Assembly: GCA_023313575.1 (NCBI GenBank)
Contig: JAJTTP010000015.1
Location: forward strand, 682,001-746,000
Length of the DNA: 64,000 nt
Direction: 5' to 3'
From: Eutypella sp. D-1
Taxonomy: Eukaryota > Ascomycota > Sordariomycetes > Xylariales > Diatrypaceae
In this document: positions 13,899 through 26,576 of the stretch, in pieces
Layout of the letters: every line of letters begins with the position of its first letter
How positions within the stretch are numbered: position 1 is the first letter of the stretch
Program-made: the position numbers and the translations under genes
The notes under the pieces: generated by a model
Seen by the model: the letters and a program-made list of their open reading frames with translations, nothing else
Told to the model about the DNA's origin: nothing
The model's database searches: none

Positions 13899-14752
13899 AC
13901 ACGTAAATTGGAACCGGCCCCGGGATTATGTGTGTGTGTGTGTATGTGGTCCAGTGCGTAGATGTCTAATCTCTGCTCTAGGGAAGGGGGAAAAAGAGAG
14001 TAAAGAAAAAGGAACGGTGGTGGTAGATTCACAGAAAATGACCCGAGGGACAGGGGATGGGATGGGGACTTTGGAAGGGGGATCTGTAAATACGCGGGTC
14101 TCTCTTAGTCACCGTAGTTAAAAAAGGACCATCGGAACCAAACTCAGGGCTACAGAGGGGGTTCATCGCTGAGGCGGGGGGATAAGATCCAGAAAGTAGT
14201 GAAAATCGAAAATACCCACACCATAGTCCATGATCCCAGATCATCTACTATCCGTTTTTCACACGGCCGGCCAGTCATTGTTGATGTTCGCATGAGTTTT
14301 TTACCATCTATTATTTGTACCCGCACTCAAGCCTCCTTTGCCCCGGCCGCGCAAGATGAGGGAGCTTTCCTCTGGTATTTCCTATTTATACATGGTGATG
14401 GATCCTCTCTCCCGTCCTAACTAGAAGTCATGATGTTAAGAGATCTCATCCCGTATCCTGCTTGTAGACGACGGATTGGGAGGGGCGTTACATTCGTAGT
14501 TCTTCCACTCTTATCTATCTCCTATGTCCTCTTGTACCCCCCCTGCCTCTATTCTGGTATGATAATACAAAGAGAAAATATCAGACTAGATCGTACAACG
14601 CTTTTATCTATTCGCTTCATCCCATCTTAAGCCATGCATCTATTTTTCTTTTTTCCCTTGGGGTTCCCTTGATGCACCTCTATCTATATACACGTTAAAC
14701 CAAGACAAAACACACACACATACACACACACACGCGCGCCTTAGAGCATCCA
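13899..14752. other. Convergent intergenic region with GT and CA microsatellites
   Basis: Spacer between the 3' ends of dug1 (+) and the PPR-like gene (-). A (TG)n run lies at about 13928-13946 and a (CA)n run at about 14710-14732. No coding sequence is supported. Confidence 0.6.
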
Positions 14753-17611
14753 TCAACCCCCCTCCTCCTTCCCATCGACATCCACCCCGCTGCCCTCAAA
14801 CGGTATATCAACAGTCATCTCCGCCATGCGAGCGGGCGTGAACACGGTTCCGCGGGCCAGGAGATCGTGGACTTGAAGATCGACGGCGTGGGCGTCAGCC
14901 AGCAAATCCGCGAGGGGCCGTGCGAGCCGTCGGCCCCCGGCCGCGCGCAGGTGCAGCTCCGCGACGCGCCGCATGGTCGCGCGGTCGAGGTCCACGCGCT
15001 TCGGCGCGCCTTTCCACCTGCCGTTCTCGCCGCGCACGGACCCGGAAGTCGGAGTGGGGGAGAAGGGGTCTTGCTGCTCCTCCTGCTCCCGCTTCTGTTC
15101 CTGCAGTTGCAGTTGCTGCAGTTGCAGTTCGCGCCGCGCCTGCGCCAGCTCCTCGCGCCCGAGCACGACGTCCTCGAAGGTCTTGAGGAGGGCGCGTTGG
15201 TTGCCGCGGTTGCGGGGGTCGGTATCGGAGACGAGGGTAGCGAGGTCGTGTTCGATCTTCGGGTGCAGGGCGTCGAGGTACGGCGCGAAGCCGTCGCCGT
15301 CGCCGTCGCCGTTGCCGTTTCCCTGCAGCAGGGCGTAGAGCCAGATGACGCGGAGCGCGTTGGGCAGGCGACGGCGCCAGGCGGTGCGGAAGAGCAGGCG
15401 ATAGGTGGCGGCGTCGGGCGCGGGCGGGCCGCCGGCGGGAAAGCGCCGCAAAGTCGCGATCTGCGGCACGATGAACCCCGCCGCGTGCGTCAGCAGCGTG
15501 TTCAGCGTCGTGGCGTCCGGCTGCGTGCGCCCGCCCCCGACCGCCAGCCGCACCAGCTCCGCGGTCGCCTCCCGCCGCCCGTGGTTGCCTAGGAGGTCCA
15601 GGAGCTTGTTCAGGCTTGTCGTGTCCAGCCATTCCCACCCGTACGTGGCGTCCTGCGCCTTGATGAAGCGCGTCATGTCTAGGCCCGAGTTCGGCTTTGG
15701 CTCCTCCGGGCTCGGCTCCGCGTCCGCGGCGGCAGCAGCAGCAGCAGCAGAAGCAGCAGAGCCTTTGGGCCCCGCCGGCTTTGGCGATTGCAGCAGGGCG
15801 TTGCCGAGGTCCAAGGGGGCGAGCTGGCGACCGATGACGACGGCGAAGGGCGGCACGTTGTGGAGGCGGGCGGCGCGCATGCGAGCGATGGTGTGGCGTT
15901 TGGCGCGGGGATCGTGGAGCATCTCGAGAAAGGCGTGCCAGGCGTGGCTCTGGACGGGAAAGCGACGGCGGACCATGACGCGGAGGATGCTGTTGAAGTT
16001 GTTGATGTCGCCAGCGCGCGACGCGCTCGCCAGGAACAGGCCGTACGTCTCGCCGTCGACCGGCAAGCCGAGCTGCTCCGCCCGCGTGAAGATCGCCCGC
16101 GCCGCCGGCCGGAACACCGGGCCCCGGTAGTGGATGTACATCAGCGCCAGCTTCAGCGCCGACACCGACGCCGCCACCCGCGCCTCGTCGCCCTCGAACG
16201 CCCGCACCAGCAGCGACACCACCACCTCTTGGTGGCTGGGCCCGCCGGCGTAGAGCTGGCGCGCCAGGATCGTGGGCACGCGTCCGTGCACCAGCGCCGA
16301 GATGTAGTCCCTAAAGGAGAGCTTAGTCCACTCGGCCGGCGGGGTGATTTCGTCGGCGCGCTTCGTCAATTTGTAGTAGCACTGCCGACTGACCCCGGTG
16401 TACCTGGGCGGCGGCGGCCGGGAGACGGAGTCGTTGTGCACCGTAATGGTCCTCCTGCCGCCTTCGGGGGGGACCTTGTCATCGCCCTTCCAGATTTCGC
16501 GCAGCTTCTCCCTCCACTCGTCGTCGTCCACCCTAAGGGCGGTGATCTTCCCGGATGCCTCGATAATTTCACGTAGGGAGTCGCGGACGCCGACTTCGGA
16601 GCCTGAGATGCTGAGTGCCAGTGGCTTATTGCCATCATCATTATCATAATTACCCTCGCGGTTGTCGAATGCGTCATAGTCGGCGTCGTCGTTGAGGAGG
16701 GGGAACTCCTCCTCAAGCCTGACGACGCTCTGGTGCCTGCGCTCGATCTGGGCCAGGCCGGTGTCGAAGCCGTCGAGGAGCAGGCGGCGGGCGTTGACGG
16801 CGGCGTCGCCGGAGACGACGGCGCGGATGCCGAACATGCGATCGGCACGGGGCGTGTGGCGCAGCATGAACTCGAGCGTGGTGCGCCAGTCGTTCCCAGG
16901 CTTCTCGTAGACGCGCGCGAACAGCCCGTGCAGCAGCTGCCGGTCGGCGCTCTCGACGTGCTTGCGCTGGCTCCGGAGCGTCGCGCGCTTGCTGCTGCCA
17001 CTTTTTTTGACTTTGTCGCTGCTGCTTCTGCTGCTGCCGCCGCCGCTCGTGTGCTCGTATTCGATCGCTGGCCGCACGAAGGGCTTCGCCGGCGACGGGA
17101 TGCCCTCTGACTTCTTCTTTATGGCCCATTTAATCATGGTCCTTGTTATGGACGAGGTCGAAGTCGATGATGCATCAGGGGCTGCAGCGGAAGCAGAAGT
17201 AGCGGGGGCATGTCGTTGTTGTTGTTGTGCCCGGGGACGCTCAGTCTTCGATTCTTTATCTCCGGAATAAGCTGTCGTGATGTGTTTCACTCCGTCCCTG
17301 CTCCCATGTTCTCCGCCGCCTTCTTCGTTTCCAGGCTGCCGGTCTTCTCGATAGAGGGGATCGCGCTGGCCTGTCTGTGTCTTCGTCTGTGTCTGTATTT
17401 GCGGTCGCGCCGCACTCGAGTGTCGGGAAGTCGACAGGGCTATCCATCGTCGCGGCGGTCCGGGATTCCTGCGAGTCGGGGCCAGGGCCAGGGCCGGGGT
17501 CAGAACCGGGACCGGGACCGGGACCGGGGAGAGCTCCTTGCTGAGGAGGATGTTGCAGACCGGCCGACAAGTCCGAGCTCTCCATAGCGACTTGACGACA
17601 CCCGGGTACAT
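14753..17611 (-). CDS. PPR-like, probably mitochondrial RNA-associated protein
   Basis: A single long frame of 952 residues. The N-terminus (MYPGVVKSLWRARTCRPVCN) is basic, with no acidic residue in the first 25, consistent with mitochondrial import. A disordered region rich in Pro/Gln/Ser follows. The middle of the protein holds helical repeats of pentatricopeptide character (ALKLALMYIHYRGPVFRPAA, then TRAEQLGLPVDGETYGLFLA and AGDINNFNSILRVMVRRRFP), with the spacing typical of fungal PPR proteins. The C-terminal third includes a simple-sequence segment GNGNGDGDGDGF and a Gln/Glu-rich coiled stretch (LQLQQLQLQEQKREQEEQQ). Such proteins usually bind mitochondrial transcripts or act on the mitoribosome, but the exact target is not visible. 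The gene shares its 3' side with dug1 (convergent). Small in-frame introns cannot be excluded. Confidence 0.72.
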   Translation of the reverse strand: MYPGVVKSLWRARTCRPVCNILLSKELSPVPVPVPVLTPALALAPTRRNPGPPRRWIALSTSRHSSAARPQIQTQTKTQTGQRDPLYREDRQPGNEEGGGEHGSRDGVKHITTAYSGDKESKTERPRAQQQQRHAPATSASAAAPDASSTSTSSITRTMIKWAIKKKSEGIPSPAKPFVRPAIEYEHTSGGGSSRSSSDKVKKSGSSKRATLRSQRKHVESADRQLLHGLFARVYEKPGNDWRTTLEFMLRHTPRADRMFGIRAVVSGDAAVNARRLLLDGFDTGLAQIERRHQSVVRLEEEFPLLNDDADYDAFDNREGNYDNDDGNKPLALSISGSEVGVRDSLREIIEASGKITALRVDDDEWREKLREIWKGDDKVPPEGGRRTITVHNDSVSRPPPPRYTGVSRQCYYKLTKRADEITPPAEWTKLSFRDYISALVHGRVPTILARQLYAGGPSHQEVVVSLLVRAFEGDEARVAASVSALKLALMYIHYRGPVFRPAARAIFTRAEQLGLPVDGETYGLFLASASRAGDINNFNSILRVMVRRRFPVQSHAWHAFLEMLHDPRAKRHTIARMRAARLHNVPPFAVVIGRQLAPLDLGNALLQSPKPAGPKGSAASAAAAAAAADAEPSPEEPKPNSGLDMTRFIKAQDATYGWEWLDTTSLNKLLDLLGNHGRREATAELVRLAVGGGRTQPDATTLNTLLTHAAGFIVPQIATLRRFPAGGPPAPDAATYRLLFRTAWRRRLPNALRVIWLYALLQGNGNGDGDGDGFAPYLDALHPKIEHDLATLVSDTDPRNRGNQRALLKTFEDVVLGREELAQARRELQLQQLQLQEQKREQEEQQDPFSPTPTSGSVRGENGRWKGAPKRVDLDRATMRRVAELHLRAAGGRRLARPLADLLADAHAVDLQVHDLLARGTVFTPARMAEMTVDIPFEGSGVDVDGKEEGG

Positions 17612-19270
17612 GAGCTAGCTAGCTAATGAAGATAGGTCGGGGGCATCCTTGAGTTACCTAAGTAGGTACTTTTCTTTTTGTCTTGCTTAAGCGTTAGCTA
17701 CCCCAGTGAGTAAGTGGGGTTTGGTTGGTGCTGTCGGGCATACGGCCAGCTGGATGGGATGGGTGGAACGACCCCGGGTATTGGCGAGAATTTCAGTACG
17801 TTGGCGCCGTCGCCGCCGTCGTCGTTTGTAAGGGATTGCAAGGAGAAGGGGGGGAGGGGCGACTTAAGGCAGCTGCGGCGACGATGAGGAAGGGAAGGGA
17901 AGGGAGGAAGAACGAAACGGGCTTTACTGGTGGAGGGAACACCCGAAATCCAGAAACAGTGCAATACAATCTTGGAATAGTAGTAGTAAAAGGCTTATCG
18001 GAGTCCCATCTACCCCTTCCTTCAAAGTAAACGAAAAAGAGTAAAACGAGAAATAAAACAAAATAAAAAAATAAAACATAAAAAGTTGAAATTTTTGGCC
18101 CCATACTTTTTTCCGTAATCGGCAGTCGGCGTAAGTCGGGGGTTTGGTAACCCAGCTTGCCGGTTGAGAAGCCAAGCCAAGCCTGTCTACACCTGGGGCA
18201 TCCATGGATGATGTATGTACTTAGGTATCTTATTAAAGTTCAGATTTCAAACAGCTGCCAAGCGCCCCGGCAAACCCTGGAAACCCTTATTTATACGAAA
18301 ATAACCCGACTTATTAGTTATGCGGATGTCTGCCTACAGACCAAGCAAGTCAGACACACAGCCTTACCGACCCGTCGCATTATGTAATAGAAACCCGTCA
18401 CGCGATATTACAGATTTTTTCAACGATTTTCAGCTTACTTCTCTCAACTTTTTCATATCATGATTTAATCTCTCTTCATTACTACAGACTCTGGACCAGG
18501 GGAAGGGGGGGCAGGGAGGAAAGAAATAAAAAACAACAAGATGGACCTCTTGCCTACCCGCTAGTAGCTATGTATAGAACTAGACGCGCGTGCGAATGGA
18601 TTGCGAGTGGGTGCGAGTAGTGGTATCGCGATACACCCCGTTGTTACAAGTCACTAACAGAACAGGAAAGCTGGGAGGGAAATCGATCGGGGTTTTCTCT
18701 TTTTTTTCGTCGGGCATCGATGCGTTTCCGTGAAGATGCTGCTACTCCGAGTGCTGTAAACATGCGCGTGAATTTCATAGTAGGCGTTTTGGGAGTGAGG
18801 TCATGACATGATGGTTAACGATGGCGGATTTGTATAGACCGGTAGGAATGTTGATGGGGAGTCCGGCAGTGTCTGGTGATAATGTCCGATGTTTCCTAAT
18901 GATTCCTCCACCTCCGCCCCCAAAACGCCGCCTCACTCCCTCGTCTCTCGGTAAAATCCCCCCGTACTTGGCAGCCGCCTTCCGTCTGTCGTAGGTGCGA
19001 TGCTCAGCTCATGTCGTCGTGTGCGTGCCGCCCCTAGTGTAAGGAGATTTGTGTACGTGCCTCATACTGAACCATGGACCATTCCCTCTCGTTCCTGTCA
19101 TGTTCCCTAAGACAGAATTCTTCGTATGCTTCATCGTGATCGTTTCTCTGACGACGCTTGGAATCGTCCATTTCGTTCAACTGTTGCAGTATATTCCGGT
19201 TCCAAAAACTCCCCCGACCTTGTACTGAAAACGCCAGACTACCGATTGTGGATGTGCGGTATGCGGGATT
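17612..19270. other. Gene-free spacer between two minus-strand genes
   Basis: Contains the PPR-like gene promoter and the PP2C 3' region. Noted: a TACCTAAGTAGGTA-type motif near 17655-17668, a G-rich/A-rich stretch at about 17840-17935, and an A/T-rich segment at 18025-18085. Short open frames here show no family resemblance. Confidence 0.5.
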
Positions 19271-21316
19271 TCAAGCCTTCGTCTCAGTACTGGCGGCCGA
19301 TTTTCCGACCTCCTTGGCGTCTTCCTTGGGGCCGCTTTCCGTCTTCGTCTCCGTGGGGGTATCTTTCGTGGCTGATTGCTCCGACTTCGCATCTTCTCCT
19401 TTGTTGTTTCCTCGTGGCGGAGGTGAGGGTGCCCTGGGAGGCGGGCCGCTCCCGCTGCCGCTGCTGCCATCCTCTTGCTCGGGCGAGCTCTTAGACACCT
19501 GACTTGCAAGGTCCTTATCCTCCTCCGAGTTGTCGAACATCTCGGCATCGTCCGAGTCCGTGAGAACCTCAGTACCGTCGCCAAGGAAGATGATGCGACC
19601 CTTGTATCCACCTATGCCGAAAGGCTTGGACTTGTTCTCTTCGACGTCATAGCCACTGTCGCTGTCGTCAAAGTTGTGATGCACGCCAGGTCCCCGGAAT
19701 TCAGCTGGGCCCCCAAGAAGTCAGCGTCGTCACCAGATGCCCCGGCTCTAAGAAGGCGTACCGTATTCGGGAGGGGCACAGGGGCCGTCGCCCTTTGCTA
19801 CACGGCTGGCGACCTCTTCGTACCACTCCTCCTTGGTCTTGCCTCTTAAGAAGCCGATCACGATCATGGTCATGTTGTCGCAACCAACACCGCCCGTCTC
19901 AGAGTTGGAGGCCAGACAGTTGTCCATCATGTTCTCACAGATCTTATCCAAGTCCTGCTTCGCGGCAATACCTCTCCGCACAAACTCAATGACCGCCTGG
20001 GAAGACTGACAGTCCCAAATACCTAGCAGATAGGTCAGCACAGGAAGCCTTTCTAACGTCAATGTGGTGCTTACCGTCACATGCGATAACTAGGAACTCG
20101 TCATCATCGGTCAAATCGTGGGCTACTACATCAGGGAATGCGGTGACTATTTGCTGTTCGGGCGCAAGCTCGGCGCTTTTCTTGAATTCGAAATCTCCAA
20201 TAGCCCGAGAGAGGGCTAAGTTGCCATTGACGCGGCCGAAGTCGACAAATCCGCCAGCTGCAGTGATACGAGCCTTCTCGCCTAAAAATCAGGAGTGGAG
20301 GCACATCAGCAGCTGTTGATCAAGGAGTACTTGAGAGTCAATCACAAACCTTCGTTCTGTGGCTTGTGGTCGAAGGAAAGCGGCTTGGCGCGTCCCTTAA
20401 CACCTAGCACACTCCTCGAATCACCAGCATTGGCCTAAGATGTGTGTATTAGTATTGCAACTGATCAATGACGCGCTGTTATGAAATGCTTCAGGCATAC
20501 AATATAAACTTTGTTGGCTGTGATCAGGCCACAGCAGGCGGTACATCCAGACACCTCCTCTTCATATTTAGGATCTAGACGCGGGTTAGCCTACTCCCTT
20601 TTCCTATTCATAAGATTTTTTCCTCTGGAGTAAAATTCGTACCGCTGAGTATTGCGCGATCGGTGGCGAGGAAACAGTCCTTGAGAGATTGGTCGTAATT
20701 GCCTGCCTTGAAGGTGTCCTGAGTCTTGAGGATCTCATGGATACGCTCGCCAGCGAACTCGGCAACTTTGTGGCCACCGTGTCCGTCGAAGACACCAAAG
20801 AAAGATAAGCGCGAGGGATGTATCTTCTCTTCGTCGTCACCTTTGGGGGTTAGGAGGTCGAGGACGGTGCAGTGAGCATCTTCCATGCTAATACGCCAGC
20901 CTTGCATGGCCGACACGCCGTAGAGAAGCCGATCATCCTCACCCTTGTCAGAAGTCTGTTTTGGGAATTCCGGTATTAGTAGTATTCTATAAGGAGAACT
21001 CGGAATAGGTGACGGTATCATTCATGTGGTTATTTGGGATATTTAAGAAAGGAAGGCGGGGGTGAGGCACACGCGCGCGCAGGACAAGGCAGGGAAGATT
21101 GCGCGCAACGAGGGAAAAAAAAAACGATGACACATCATGGTATGGGACCGAGGTCCAGGTATTCCGGGTGCGTCGTTGGAAGCCAACAAAGCAGCAGAAT
21201 AGAGTATGGAATATGGAGAATAAAGCCACAGCCCTGGAGAGCTGACCGCAATGTAGACCATAGGAGTAGATGAATCATACCTTCTCGACAACAGGTTCGG
21301 AAAGGGTTTGCCCCAT
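19271..21316 (-). CDS. ptc2: PP2C-type Ser/Thr phosphatase (Ptc2/Ptc3-like)
   Basis: Seven exons are inferred: 21316-21281, 20955-20643, 20574-20501, 20434-20350, 20281-20075, 20022-19762, 19704-19271. All borders are GT-AG and the joined frame is 469 residues. The tiny first exon encodes [12 protein letters not shown], with a Gly-2 myristoylation-type start seen in this family. Metal-site motifs are intact: SMEDAH (E37, D38), [10 protein letters not shown] (D69, G70), [29 protein letters not shown] (D238) and GCDNMT (D287). The catalytic core fills residues ~20-300. The C-terminal ~120 residues are acidic and Ser/Pro-rich, probably disordered. The enzyme is a Mn/Mg-dependent phosphatase; yeast Ptc2/Ptc3 oppose Hog1 and checkpoint kinases, and the same role here is inference. 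The ptc2 rather than ptc1 assignment rests on the MGQ start and the length of the tail. Confidence 0.93.
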
Positions 21317-23269
21317 GGCGAAAGAAGACTCTGTATCGGATTCGAATTCGCGTGTGGTGGTAGATACAGGACGAGAACGTTCCGAAACCGATCGAGGTGA
21401 GAGGGAAGGGGAGGGGTGAGAAGATACCAAGTACGGAATACGGAGTAGGACAGGATTGTGTGGATTGCGGGTTTTGCGATATGAGGTTCAAGTAAAAGAT
21501 GGAGATGAGATAATGGAAAAAAAGTTAATAATGGAGGAGGGAGGAGGAGGGGCAATCCGGGACAATTATTGGTACGAAAATACGAAAATAGGTTATGTCA
21601 GTTTTAGTTTCTACCTGGGGGTAGTCTCTTATTTTTTTTTCCTCCCTTTTTTTGGCCTTTTGGATTGATTTGATTGCTTCCTATTCTTGGCTTTGAGGTT
21701 CGTTCGTTGTTATTTTGCTACTTCGTTGTCTCTTCCTGTCCAAGTCAAAGTCAAATATATTTGTTGTTTTGTAAAAAGAAGTAAAGGTAGAAAAGTGTCT
21801 CCCTTCTTTGCTCTCCTACTGGTCGAGTACTAAAAAAAAGTTGTTGAATAAGTATTCTATCTCTGTATGGAGTTTTCTGGTTGCGTCGGACCGGTACAAA
21901 AGAGTCTCGGTCGGATCTTTCCTCTGTTTAGGTGCAAATGCAGGGCCAGTCCAGGCGGCAGGCGGCGTCGTGTTGGAGTAAAAATGCCCCGAGCTAGCTA
22001 GGAGGTAGAGAGAAGGGGTGGGTTGTCAGGAGGGTGTCAGGCTTGTCAGGGTATGGAATTGTGGTGCTTGTGGTGGTATGCTGGTGGGATATGTACCTAC
22101 CTAAGTACATATGTAGAGAGTGGGATGTAGCCGGCATGTAAGAAGAGGAAAAAAGACAATTATGAATCTACCTAGTATGTAAGTACTTTGTAAGTGACCT
22201 AACCTTTAAGGTTCAAGCATGTACTCTGTTCAGCTTTCTTCACATGGATACCTACCTGCCTTTGTGTGAATTAGGTTTAATCTCTCACAGCACCTACGTA
22301 CATGTAGTTGACCTTGTGATACATTTCTATACTTTCAAGGCGAAGTACTGCATCTCATAGTACATACCTCCAGTAGCAACCTGAAATAACTGCACTATTA
22401 GACCTATTTGCCTGTATGTACCTAGGAAGGTAGGTACTTCATAAGTAAAAGCTATCGGTACTTGGCATTTAACAAAGGGTACTTCCTGCTTCCCCGGTTG
22501 TTCCTGGTGCCTGGACTCCGTTTCTAGCCTGCTAAGCATGTATATCTTGCATATTGACATGTACCTAATTCTACCTGGGCAGCAATTTCCTACGGGATGT
22601 TTACCTGCCTATGTACCCAAAACTGAAAGGCGGGGTTCAAAGTCACCTAGCACTTCTCTATCTTCCAAGGTTCTTACGAAGAAAATTCTCACCAGCTAGA
22701 AAGTGAAAAAGGCTACTGTAGCACGTGCTCATCTAAGAGTGCCTAGACCTTGAAAAAGAAGGCGCAGGCAAAGTTCTTTAAGACAGTACGTTGAAAGGTA
22801 AGCTCTAAGGTTCCTTAGAGGGAAGAGATGAATAAAGACAGACATGTTTTAACACAGTAGGTGTAACCCGTATAGGCGAGGAGGCGGCAGTAATTTTGAT
22901 TGCTCTTTAAAATTTGTGAGGTACCTTCTGTTATTTGCTAATACGTATATGGTTGCATGTACCTACCTAGGTAGGCATGTATGACATTGTCAGTATGAGT
23001 GATGTCAGTGGGATGTCTCTTAAATACACGCTGATAACCTGAGAACTTCAAGAGGCAACAGGCAGATTCAGACCAGAAGCAAATTTTAGTTGTGTACTTA
23101 TTATGTATATGATCTGTATGCACAGGAAATTCACACAGGTACCTGCGTACCTGGTAGCACTTGGTTATTCTGATGGTAGGAGATTAAAAGGGTAGAGTAA
23201 CGGTTAGGAAAACCTTCAAGGGCACCTGGGCACCCAGGACTTGAAATATAACTACTACTTAGAAGATGT
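21317..23269. other. Promoter side of ptc2 and transition to the AT-rich block
   Basis: No gene is supported. The region holds the ptc2 promoter and 5' leader. From about 22080 it contains several TACCTA/TAGGTA palindromic motifs (22095-22115, 22418-22440, 22958-22978). GC content falls gradually toward 23270, where the RIP block begins. Confidence 0.5.
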
Positions 23270-23498
23270 TTTTAAGATTTCATACTTCTTTATAATATAC
23301 TCAGCAATAATGGCATAAAAACCTTATATAAGACCTCTAGCATATTTATAGTTATGGCTTATATAAGCATATATCTCTTTTTAACTTTTAAGTTTGCTTA
23401 GCTGGTAGCAGCCGGCTTATTTTAAATAATAAGGTATTATACCTTTTATAAAAATATTAAAATAAATAGTTTTATAAACTTAATAAAACTTATTTAAA

Positions 23499-23572
23499 AC
23501 TTTTATTTTTATAATAATAAATTTAAAAATATAAATATATTATTACCGGTTTGAAAAATATTTATAAAATTT
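23499..23572 (+). repeat. Left copy of a ~70-bp direct repeat bounding the AT-rich block
   Basis: This stretch aligns without gaps to 39901-39974 in the same orientation. Many positions match and most differences are transitions. It lies just inside the left margin of the block and its partner just inside the right margin. They may be terminal repeats of the oldest element of the nest, or two copies of one dispersed repeat. Confidence 0.5.
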
Positions 23573-25887
23573 TTAATTTTTTTAAAAACTTTTTTATAAA
23601 ACTTTTAATTAAAAGTTATTTATAAATAGTTTTTATTTTTTTTATTAATTATTAATTTTACCGGTTTAATATTATTTTAATTATATTTTTTAAAAAATAT
23701 TAAATTTATTTCGAAAAATTTTATACCGGATTTATTTTTTATTACGTTATTTATTATAATAAATAAAAACCTTGAAATTATTTTATAATTTATTAATAAA
23801 ACCGTAACGGTATAAATAAATAACATTAATAAAAAGTAATAATATTTTAAAACAATTATATTTATTTACGAAATATATTTGTATTAATACAGCTAAAAAC
23901 ATATTTTTAAAAAAATACGGAAATTATAAATAAGTTTAAAAAGGTGAAAATTAACTCGAAAAAGAAATTAATAACGCGTAATTTATTTATTATACTATTA
24001 ACGGCGTTTAACGACATAAATTTAATAATTAATAGTAAATCTTTTTTTTATTATTATTTAAATATTTTAAATATTTAATAATATCCTGATAAAATATTTT
24101 TAAAAAAAGATATATAATAATATTTTATTATTATTAAAAATTATTAAGTTTTTTATAAACGGTATACGTTTTATTTATAAGTTAAAAATATAAATAAAAT
24201 TTAAAACAAATTTAAATAAATATTATTAATTAATTTAACCCCGAAAAGATTAATATATAATTACGATATTTTTATATAAACGTATTATTTTATAAAATAT
24301 ATTCGAATTTATTTTTTTAAAATATAATAATATAATAATAATAATATACGAATTTAATAAAAATATATTAAAGTTATGTTTTATATAAATAGCGTTATAT
24401 ATTATTAAATTCGTAATAAACCGTATATGTTAAATTATAGCTTTTTTTATAACGTAATAATATAACGTTTTAAAAACTTTAATTAAAAGAATAAATAGTT
24501 TAAACCAGTAATAATTAAATTATAATATAATAACCGCGCGGTATTTATAAGCCCGAAAAATACCGTATTAATTAATAATTATATTAAAAATATAAAGTTA
24601 TATATATATAATCGTTATTATAAATATATAATTTACGGGTTTAAAAATTATAAATTTATAAATTACTTTCGGAAATAAAATTATAAAACTGTTCCGTTAA
24701 ATAATTATTTAAATTTTATATTCTTTTTATTTTAATTTAATTTTAAACCGGGTTAAATATTAATAATAATATTACATTTTAAAATTATTAATTTAATATA
24801 ATTATAATTTATAAAGTTAAAATTTTACCCGGTAAAAAATATAATTTTAAAATTTTTTATTTTTAATTGTTTTATATTTAATAACTTAATAATAAATATT
24901 AATTTATTACCCGGGTATATTTATTATTAATTTATTAAAAGTTTTATATTTAAACTTTATATCGGTTATAACCTGTTTTTATAACTTTAATTATATTACA
25001 ACTTAAAATTTATAAACGAAAATTATAAAATAATTAAAAATTAATTATATACTTATTTAAAACGTAATAAAGTTTTAAAAATAACGGATAACTTTTTATT
25101 ATTAAGCTTTTTTTTAAACTTAATATTAAAATTTAACGGTAAATAACGGAAAATTTATTACTTTTTTTTAAAAACAAATTTAATAAACAATTATATTACG
25201 GCCGATTACGGCGTATTAAAATATATAACAGTTTTAAAAATGTTTTAATTAATTTATAAAACCGGTTAAAATATATTTTTAATTAAAAATAATTTAAAAA
25301 GTATTTTCTGTATTATTTATATTATATATTTATAATATTAATTATTCGGGTTTATATAAAAAACCCGAAACTTTTATAAAAGTTATTTACCGTTTAATTT
25401 ATATATGATATTATTTTTTTAATATATTTATTAAAAGTTTTTATCAAATATTAAAATTATTATTAAACGGGGTAATTATAACATATTATTTAAATAAGTT
25501 TATTTTTATAATTTACCCGGACGCTTTTTAATAAACGATAAAAGTTTATATATTTTATAAACGGTTTATTAATAAATTAAATTTATTTTAAAACCGTATT
25601 AAAAATAATTATAAAGCTTTTTAATAAAAAATTATTAAAAACGTAAAAAGTAACGATTAATATTTTAAAAAGATCGGGCGTTTTTTATTATAATATCGAA
25701 AAATTAATAAGTTATTTAAATTTTTATACGATAAAAATTCCGATAAACCGGGTTTTTTTAATAGATTTTTAAATTTTATTATTAAATTTTAAAATATAAC
25801 GTTTTTAACGTTTATTTACTAATACGGCGATAAAAATATAATAATAACGTAATTTATTAATAAAATTTAATAAACTTTACTTTTTAA

Positions 25888-26286
25888 TGTTATGGCCTGG
25901 TTAAGTCACAAAGGCCAAGTGGAAACCTCGGAAGGAGTCAGCCACACTTAACCAGCTATAAAAGAAATCACGTGATTAAAAAGGATAGCTAAGATAGCCC
26001 AGCTATTTTAATAATCTAAGATAGCCTGGATTGCTTAACTATTTTAATAATTTAATAATAACTATATATTTTAATATCAGGAATAAAAAATATAAATAAT
26101 ATATAATTATGTTTATTACTTTTTTTTAAATAGTTTTTAAATTTATTAATTTATAATATAACTTAATTACTTAAAGCATTTTTTTTATTATTAAATATAA
26201 TTATTTATTATTTAAAACCTTTTAATACTTTTATTAATATAAACCCCTTAATTAAATTAATAGTTAGGAATAAATTAACCGTTATA
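25888..26286 (+). repeat. 5' LTR of element B
   Basis: 399 bp, from TGTTATGGCCTGG to TTAACCGTTATA. Its first ~150 bp are clearly less AT-rich than the rest and still contain CA and TG dinucleotides. The remaining part is strongly mutated. It aligns with the 3' LTR at 36371-36771. Confidence 0.85.
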
Positions 26287-26497
26287 TATTATAAGCTTTT
26301 ATTTAATAATATTATTAGCTTTAAATAATATCCGATATTATATTTTTTTTAAATTAAAACCTTTTATAAATTATTAACTCTTTATTTAAACGGATCGAAT
26401 AAATTAAATAAACGGTAATTACAGCCGTAATTTAAAAAATTACACCTGTTAAATTTAAGCTTAAAAAACCCGGACCTTATAATAACATTACCCTTAT

Positions 26498-26576
26498 TAT
26501 TATAACCGGTCAGGCCATTAGGCTAAGTGGGGCTAACATAATAAAAAAAAGATTCTTAATTTAAGTTTTAAAAAAG
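26498..26576 (+). repeat. Truncated LTR fragment (copy C), 79 bp
   Basis: Starts TATTATAACCGGTCAGGCCA and matches the first ~79 bp of the element A LTR read on the minus strand from 33406, but here on the plus strand. It is joined on the left to the element B internal region and cut on the right exactly at the end of element A. It is the only visible remnant of a third family member that had inserted into element B. Confidence 0.75.
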
